Positions 7,579 through 11,845 of a stretch of 11,845 nucleotides of DNA are shown one piece after another. The position numbers were made by a program, and so were the translations under genes. This DNA is from Verrucomicrobiota bacterium. Its GTDB lineage: Bacteria > Verrucomicrobiota > Verrucomicrobiia > Verrucomicrobiales > Verrucomicrobiaceae. Numbering within the stretch: position 1 is the stretch's first letter; each line of letters begins with the position of its first letter. Below the pieces are notes generated by a model. The model ran no database searches. It was not told where the DNA came from and saw only the letters and a program-made list of their open reading frames with translations. The stretch is from positions 1 to 11,845 of the forward strand of contig JAIOQF010000319.1 in assembly GCA_021413535.1 (NCBI GenBank), read 5' to 3'.

Positions 7579-7600
7579 TAGGACAAATAAAAAAGTAGTG

Positions 7601-7716
7601 TGGCCGAAAAAATGTCTTGTTCGTTGTGCGCGCTTTAGCGCGTCATGGTTAGCGCCAGGTTCATACGCGCTAAAGTGCGCACAACATACGAGTCGCAACA
7701 GCGCAACAGTCGGCCA
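7601..7716. repeat. Second palindromic intergenic repeat unit
   Basis: The outer ends TGGCCGA (7601-7607) and TCGGCCA (7710-7716) are perfect inverted repeats. A 21-bp inner inverted repeat (7623-7643 and 7665-7685) matches at 20 of 21 positions around a 21-nt spacer. Each inner arm contains its own small GCGC-TTTA-GCGC type palindrome, so the unit can fold as a cruciform or as two hairpins. No open frame of note lies inside. It is probably a member of a dispersed intergenic repeat family, which the window alone cannot prove. Confidence 0.6.
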
Positions 7717-7767
7717 TGTAATTTTTTAAAAGCTCTCTAGCAGAGCAGGGCAGCCTTGGATGCACAG

Positions 7768-7790
7768 GCGGGGGATTCCCCCGCTATTTT
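7768..7790 (+). terminator. Terminator-like hairpin upstream of pseudopilin gene 2
   Basis: GCGGGGG (7768-7774), a 3-nt loop and CCCCCGC (7778-7784) form a perfect 7-bp GC stem, followed by TATTTT (7785-7790). It lies 475 nt after the first pseudopilin stop and may end that transcript; no closer intrinsic terminator is seen, and the gap holds the two repeat elements. From 7791 to 7925 I see no gene, only an 8-bp inverted repeat (7815-7822 and 7841-7848). Confidence 0.6.
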
Positions 7791-7947
7791 ATGAAGGTGT
7801 CATGGAGCGCACGCGCCCATGCTTACTGTGCTTCCCCTCCGCATGGGCCTGAAGTGGATTCATTATCAATCATTTACATGGTGGCATTCGCGGGAAGTCC
7901 GCGTCCCCATAGCGTTCAGTTCGAGACATATATTTTTATGGAAATTA

Positions 7948-7976
7948 TTGACAGCTTTGAGTGAATGATATAATAT
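7948..7976 (+). promoter_or_regulatory. Promoter of pseudopilin gene 2, conserved with that of gene 1
   Basis: TTGACA at 7948-7953 is perfect. The -10 can be read as TAATAT (7971-7976) at 17 bp spacing, in register with the first paralog's promoter, or as a perfect TATAAT (7969-7974) at 15 bp spacing. The AT-rich block ATATTTTTAT-purine-GAAATTA upstream and AAATCTGG in the leader are shared with the first copy. The ATG at 8000 is 23 nt after the 17-bp-spaced -10, exactly as in copy 1. Confidence 0.78.
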
Positions 7977-7999
7977 TTATGGTAAATCTGGATCTCAAT

Positions 8000-10171
8000 A
8001 TGAAAACAATCCAATCCCAGCGTTGCCCGCGCTCAAACATGGGCTTCTCCCTGATGGAGGTCATTGGGGTCGTTGCGGTTCTCGGTCTCTTGGCCACGAT
8101 CGCACTTACGAGTTTCAAATCGACCCAGGGCGCCGTCGTCCAGACGAAGCTGGTCAGCGATGTTACCAAACTGAATTCGCTGGTGTCGATCTATCAAGCC
8201 TCTGGCGGTTCCCTGGCCGATGCGGTCACTCCGCAAGATGTTCTCGATACTCTCAAGACCGTGCGCGGTGTCGTTGACGCCACTCAGACCGTGGGTCCGG
8301 TCACCGGTCGCGCTGTGGACGTGCGTCTGGCGGCCAAAATGCAGACGGTGGATGAAGCAGCCACGAGTGCCGCGCGTGTCGTTTGGAATGCTGGAGCCAA
8401 GAAGTTCGAAATCGCCTACAGTGGCACTGGTGGCGTGGCTTCGTTTGTCCTTGATGATACCCTCGCGGATAATGATTACGGGGCTGAAACCCGAGCCGAT
8501 AGCAGTGTGAAATACAATGCGTCAGCTGGCTGGGTTTGGAAGGATGACAAAACTCAAGCATTGGCCTTTCTATCTCCGCTGAATGCCGTCGTCACGGGCG
8601 CGGCCGGTTACACCTTCGATCCCTCCAAGCCGGATGGTGGCGGGGGAAATACGGTCATCGCGTCGCTCCCTCCTCCATCCATCACCCCGCGAGGCGGCTC
8701 ATTCTATCTGGCTAATTTTATCACCAGCGTAACGATCACTCCGGGTTTGCTGGTATCGGGTTCGGGCAATCCTGGTTACAAGGTGGATCACGAAGACGGC
8801 ACCTCCACGGGCTGGCTGCCGTATACGGCACCGTTTTCGATCACCTACGGTGATACCGTTCAAGCAAGAAACACGACGACTGACGCCGCACTCTATTCGG
8901 ATTCTGCAACTGTTTCAGAGAGCTATACCGTGACACCGACTCTGCTGACCGCGCCACTCATTACGCCCGCTGGTGGATCGTATTTGGCATCTGCCTGGCC
9001 CGCCATCACCATTGATGCCAACGGCGCACCCGTCGGGCCCTACACGGCGATATCCTACAAGGTCACCTCCGCTGCGGGCGTGAGCAGCGCCTGGCAGACC
9101 TACACGGGACCGATCGTGACCACCTACGGGGACACGGTTACCGCGAAGAACGTCAGCCTGAATACCAAGTTCTATACGGACTCTACGACTGTAGCCAACA
9201 CATACAATGTGACCGGCTCCTCCAAACTGCCGCCACCGATCTTTACCATGACCACGGATGCCGCCGGGAAACAGTGGGTCGCCATTTCTGGCGACTCATC
9301 GAAGATGCCCATTCCGGCCGGCGCCCGGATCTATTACACCCTCACTGGTGCTGACCCCGGGAATAAATCCACAGAGGACCCCGTCACCGGAACGCTTTAC
9401 GTTGCCGGCAAACCGATTGCCATGCCCACTACCGCCGGCACTTATCTCGAGATTACCGCGCGCATGTATCCGCCCACGTCTGACAAGATTCACTTCGATA
9501 CCAGTGACATCGGGGATTATGACGTCACCGTCGCTGGCCCAGGTCTGGCCGGGGGTCACATCGACGTGGACACCGCGCATTTGATTTATATGGCGGGCAA
9601 GGGCACGACGGACGCCCACGTGCATGCTTATGATGACAAATACGCCGTCACCACCGTGAACCTGATGAATTTCCTGGACACCAAGCTCTCGGAGATCAAC
9701 AAAATCATTCCGAACGGAACCCGCTTCAAGCTCATCGTGTTCAACGGGAATCTGTCTCCGGGAGGCAAGCTTTCCATCAACAAAACCTACAACGCCTCCG
9801 ACCCGACGACCTACGTCAAAGTCACGGACTATCAGAACAGCTCGATCCCCGGTCTCACGGTTTATAGCATGGATGGCGTCAGCGGAACCGTCAAACTGAC
9901 CTCCCTGACCATGAATTTCACGACCGACACGCTCGCGATTGGCGGCCTCATCGGCACGAATACTGGTGCTGTCCGAAGCAACAAAGCCGGTCCGAATGGC
10001 GAATATCGCGATGGAGCGCTCGGCATCCAGGCGGTGAAGGTCAATGCGGATGGAACGGATGCCTTCACGTCCAACGTGGCCATCAGCAACGGTGGCAATC
10101 AAGGTGCCGCGTCATCAGGCCTGCTCTGGGAGTGCACCATGTTCTGGCACTGGCACGGGCCGGATTATTGA
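8000..10171 (+). CDS. Prepilin-like protein with chitobiase-type repeats and WHWHG C-terminal domain (paralog 2)
   Basis: This is the second copy of the 723-residue pseudopilin-like protein. It aligns with the first over the whole length without a gap, at roughly four identical residues in five by eye. A GTG at 7961 would add 13 residues, but it lies in the promoter spacer and the first copy starts at the equivalent of the ATG at 8000, so I use 8000. The prepilin cleavage site is G15-FSLME, the chitobiase-like signature is IYYTLTGADP (444-453), and HVHAYDDKY lies at 540-548. The end is FWHWHGPDY. Differences are mostly conservative, with more change in the loops (about 163-220) than in the repeats and C-terminal domain. 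It has its own promoter and a strong terminator, so the two copies can be expressed independently. They may form a mixed fibre or be alternative surface variants (inference). Confidence 0.9.
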   Translation: MKTIQSQRCPRSNMGFSLMEVIGVVAVLGLLATIALTSFKSTQGAVVQTKLVSDVTKLNSLVSIYQASGGSLADAVTPQDVLDTLKTVRGVVDATQTVGPVTGRAVDVRLAAKMQTVDEAATSAARVVWNAGAKKFEIAYSGTGGVASFVLDDTLADNDYGAETRADSSVKYNASAGWVWKDDKTQALAFLSPLNAVVTGAAGYTFDPSKPDGGGGNTVIASLPPPSITPRGGSFYLANFITSVTITPGLLVSGSGNPGYKVDHEDGTSTGWLPYTAPFSITYGDTVQARNTTTDAALYSDSATVSESYTVTPTLLTAPLITPAGGSYLASAWPAITIDANGAPVGPYTAISYKVTSAAGVSSAWQTYTGPIVTTYGDTVTAKNVSLNTKFYTDSTTVANTYNVTGSSKLPPPIFTMTTDAAGKQWVAISGDSSKMPIPAGARIYYTLTGADPGNKSTEDPVTGTLYVAGKPIAMPTTAGTYLEITARMYPPTSDKIHFDTSDIGDYDVTVAGPGLAGGHIDVDTAHLIYMAGKGTTDAHVHAYDDKYAVTTVNLMNFLDTKLSEINKIIPNGTRFKLIVFNGNLSPGGKLSINKTYNASDPTTYVKVTDYQNSSIPGLTVYSMDGVSGTVKLTSLTMNFTTDTLAIGGLIGTNTGAVRSNKAGPNGEYRDGALGIQAVKVNADGTDAFTSNVAISNGGNQGAASSGLLWECTMFWHWHGPDY

Positions 10172-10187
10172 TACTAAAAGGCTGATG

Positions 10188-10218
10188 TAGGGCAGGCGCT
10201 CCGCCTGCCCTATTTTTT
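10188..10218 (+). terminator. Strong intrinsic terminator after pseudopilin gene 2
   Basis: A perfect 11-bp stem (10188-10198 with 10202-10212, core AGGGCAGGCG) closes a CTC loop and is followed by six T residues (10213-10218). It begins 16 nt after the stop at 10171. The - strand kinase gene ends at 10280; in that direction the hairpin has only a weak T tract, so it may also slow transcription from the other side. Confidence 0.9.
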
Positions 10219-10279
10219 GCTGCTACTGCGGCGCGGAAGTCATTGGCTGGACTAACCGTTAAAGCGCTCAAATTTCACG

Positions 10280-11443
10280 TCATTCCGCCAGCCACGCGCT
10301 GCGCAATGTTTCCTCCACCGTCAACCGCCGCCCGGGTTCATATTGGAACAGGCCGAGAAGGAAAGTCTCGATCTCACTAGCATCATCATGGGTGAAGCCA
10401 TGTTTTTCCGTGAGCATCCCACGCAACGAGATGGATGTGATCTCCGAATCAAAGCGGAGCTTGCCTTCCGCATCATAAAAGAGGTGCTGGAAGCGTCCGT
10501 TGAGTGCGATGTCGTCTGGTAGCTTGCCGAGCAATTGCTGGATCAGGAGCAAATGCTCGTAACCCATGACCACTTCGTAAATATTGTAGCCTTTCGTGGC
10601 CGGTTTATCGGGCCGGAACTTTTTGGCGATGGACTTCGCATCCTCGGCAACCGGCATGGGGTGACCCAGCGGCTCGTCATGCAGCAACTCTGCCGTCCAG
10701 ACTGTGGCGCATTTGCCGCGACCAATTTCCTTTAGCAGGCGATACTTGCCCTCCAGCACTACGCCGGCAGGCAATTGCTCGCGTTCTTCTTCGACATCAT
10801 CTTCGTCGGGAGTCGATGAATCTGAGTCGTCATCATCTGCAGAATCAAACTCTTGGTATTTCTGATGACAGACTTCCCAAGGATCGAACAAGCAGGCTCC
10901 GGTGAGCCATTCAAAAACCGTGCAGCCGAGCGCCCAGAGGTCCACGGCAGAATCCATGGGATTTCCCAGCAGCATTTCCGGCGGACAATATTCTCGCGTG
11001 CCAATGGACGAGCCTGTTTTCAAAACGGCAGCGGCATTGCCGAAATCAATCAGGCGCGCCTCTTTCTTCTCTTCACACCAGAGGACGTTTCCCGGCTTGA
11101 TGTCGGAATGAACCAAGCCGCGCTCATGCATCACTTTCAAGGCGCGCAGGACTTGCCGGGTCAGGGTTTTAACATCAGCCACCGAGAACGGCTTGCGTTC
11201 CAAAAAATACTTGGTGTCTCTTCCGTGCAATTCATAGACCTGGCAGATGTGCTGATCGTGCATGAATACCTCGGCACATTCCATGATCAGGCGGCTGTCC
11301 GCCGACTCGTGGCCGATGCGCTGACGCAACTCGAGTTCATCGACGGCGTTGGTGGCATACTTGCGGCGCTGAACTTTCAACGCGACCTGGGGCAGCGTTG
11401 GCGGGCTGCTGGTTTTAGATGGACGTGAAGCCAGGGCGGGCAT
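10280..11443 (-). CDS. Eukaryote-like SRPK-type Ser/Thr protein kinase with displaced Gly-rich loop
   Basis: A 387-residue protein kinase. Catalytic elements run in order from beta3: VALKV with K23, alpha-C acidic residue (E36), catalytic loop VHSD-IKPGN (H112, D114, K116, N119), DFGN (D133), PPE (154-156) and alpha-F DLWALG (D168). An acidic, probably disordered stretch (about 200-222) follows. Next comes a segment reading as a kinase beta1-beta2 Gly-rich loop (EGKYRLLKEIGRGKCATVW, 231-249). Helices alpha-G to alpha-I then close the fold (LLGKLPDDIALNGRF, GFTHDDASEIETFLLGLF, PGRRLTVEE), strikingly like SRPK kinases. No Gly-rich loop precedes K23: a TAA lies three codons before the ATG, so the N-terminus cannot be longer in this frame. 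Catalytic residues are intact, but how ATP is held is unclear. It starts 6 nt after an HlyD-like gene with no Shine-Dalgarno, suggesting coupled translation. No membrane segment is seen, so it is likely cytoplasmic. Confidence 0.9.
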   Translation of the reverse strand: MPALASRPSKTSSPPTLPQVALKVQRRKYATNAVDELELRQRIGHESADSRLIMECAEVFMHDQHICQVYELHGRDTKYFLERKPFSVADVKTLTRQVLRALKVMHERGLVHSDIKPGNVLWCEEKKEARLIDFGNAAAVLKTGSSIGTREYCPPEMLLGNPMDSAVDLWALGCTVFEWLTGACLFDPWEVCHQKYQEFDSADDDDSDSSTPDEDDVEEEREQLPAGVVLEGKYRLLKEIGRGKCATVWTAELLHDEPLGHPMPVAEDAKSIAKKFRPDKPATKGYNIYEVVMGYEHLLLIQQLLGKLPDDIALNGRFQHLFYDAEGKLRFDSEITSISLRGMLTEKHGFTHDDASEIETFLLGLFQYEPGRRLTVEETLRSAWLAE

Positions 11444-11449
11444 GTGAAA

Positions 11450-11845
11450 TTACTTGGAGGATTGGGACCAGGCCTTGCGGATTTCGCCGAAGAGCCGGCC
11501 GATGAGGCGGTGGTCGTCGGTGATGATGGCGGCATCACCGACCATCTCCTGTTTGAAGGCGAGGCTTCGGCCATAGGAAGTGACCAGAGGATAATCCAGA
11601 CTCACGGACACGAGCTGCTGGCCTTGTTGTGCAACCAGAGAAACAGATTTCACCTGACCAGTGACCATGCCGAATTCCCGAACGGGATAGTCATCGAGTT
11701 TGATGCGCACCAGCTGGCCTGCTTTGATTTTACCTGCTCCACCCTGCTGCACCGGGATGCGTCCGAGCAGCTGTGAAATCTGCGGTGCAATGATGAAGAC
11801 TGATTTTCCCTGGGTGACAAACTGCTGGTCCGCCCAGAAATCGTA
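11450..11845 (-). CDS. HlyD-type membrane-fusion/secretion adaptor, C-terminal part (5' end outside window)
   Basis: The frame is open from the window's right edge to the TAA at 11450-11452, giving the last 131 residues; a GTG at 11752 is internal. The visible part matches the beta-barrel and membrane-proximal region of HlyD-family periplasmic adaptors. It begins WADQQFVTQGKSVFIIAPQ, followed by IKAGQLVRIKLDDYPVREFG and VTGQVKSVSLVAQ, and ends in the RLIGRLFGEIRKAW tail. Such proteins bridge an inner-membrane ABC or RND transporter to an outer-membrane channel for protein, peptide or drug export; the family pattern here (the reduced-loop end) fits the type I/bacteriocin-exporter group better than RND. 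The transporter partner must lie beyond the window. The kinase gene begins 6 nt downstream, so the two are probably one operon. Confidence 0.85.
   Translation of the reverse strand, partial: YDFWADQQFVTQGKSVFIIAPQISQLLGRIPVQQGGAGKIKAGQLVRIKLDDYPVREFGMVTGQVKSVSLVAQQGQQLVSVSLDYPLVTSYGRSLAFKQEMVGDAAIITDDHRLIGRLFGEIRKAWSQSSK

Noticed and set aside
7429..7698. - strand open frame across the two repeat elements
   Set aside because: It is built from palindromic repeat DNA and crosses element borders; not a credible gene.
7308..7716. CRISPR-like array in the hairpin-rich spacer
   Set aside because: The repeats are inverted and of unequal length, with no regular direct-repeat and spacer periodicity and no cas genes nearby.
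7815..7848. 8-bp inverted repeat GCCCATGC/GCATGGGC as a terminator or operator
   Set aside because: No T tract follows and the 18-nt loop is long; it could be chance, so it is only mentioned under the nearby hairpin.
7961..7999. GTG start 13 codons upstream for pseudopilin gene 2
   Set aside because: The GTG lies inside the -35/-10 spacer, and the paralog begins at the position equivalent to 8000.
9296..10102. - strand open frame (268 codons) inside pseudopilin gene 2, with a related one at 6111-6746
   Set aside because: Both are antisense shadows of the same paralogous coding sequence; similarity between them follows from the duplication. No promoter or domain is seen.
10853..11428. + strand open frame (191 codons) opposite the kinase
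   Set aside because: Antisense to well-conserved kinase motifs; no domain recognised.

Overview
The window looks like a piece of a GC-rich Gram-negative chromosome, most likely from the Verrucomicrobiota (Verrucomicrobiales/Prosthecobacter-like) or a close relative in the PVC group. This rests on recall of protein families: an exported Cys-type sulfatase of the 'GE-x-QGW' subtype, large pseudopilin-like proteins with chitobiase-type repeats, hairpin-rich intergenic repeats and a eukaryote-like kinase. No rRNA or other marker gene fixes the assignment.

Layout. (1) Positions 3-3689, + strand: a tight, apparently co-transcribed set of three exported or surface-type proteins. It runs from a truncated PEBP/YbhB-like protein (ATGA overlap) to a sulfatase (4-nt gap) to a metallophosphoesterase. 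All three carry a Gly/Lys- or Gly/Arg-rich low-complexity segment. (2) Positions 3748-4830, +: a secreted beta-propeller (YncE/YVTN-like) protein with its own candidate promoter placed so that the mRNA would be leaderless. (3) Positions 5121-7292 and 8000-10171, +: two paralogous 723-residue prepilin-like proteins that align without gaps. Each has its own conserved promoter (TTGACA, 17-bp spacer, same distance to ATG). Between them lie 707 nt without a gene, filled with structured repeats: a 271-bp fold-back MITE-like element flanked by TA, a second palindromic unit, and a terminator-like hairpin. A strong intrinsic terminator follows the second paralog. (4) Positions 11845-10280, - strand: the C-terminal end of an HlyD-type membrane-fusion protein, followed 6 nt later by a eukaryote-like Ser/Thr kinase resembling SRPK kinases.

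The most unusual item is the kinase. Its Gly-rich ATP-binding loop (beta1-beta2) is missing from the N-terminus. A segment that reads like that loop instead sits in the middle of the protein, after an acidic stretch, between helices alpha-F and alpha-G. The frame is intact, so this looks like a naturally permuted kinase, or one carrying an inserted second N-lobe. The second most interesting item is the duplicated pseudopilin locus: long ectodomain-bearing prepilins with chitobiase-like repeats and a conserved C-terminal domain ending in a WHWHG motif.

Working model (inference): the + strand genes encode cell-envelope and exported functions, namely sulfated-polymer or phosphate-ester hydrolysis and pilus-like surface structures. 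The - strand operon pairs an exporter adaptor with a regulatory kinase.
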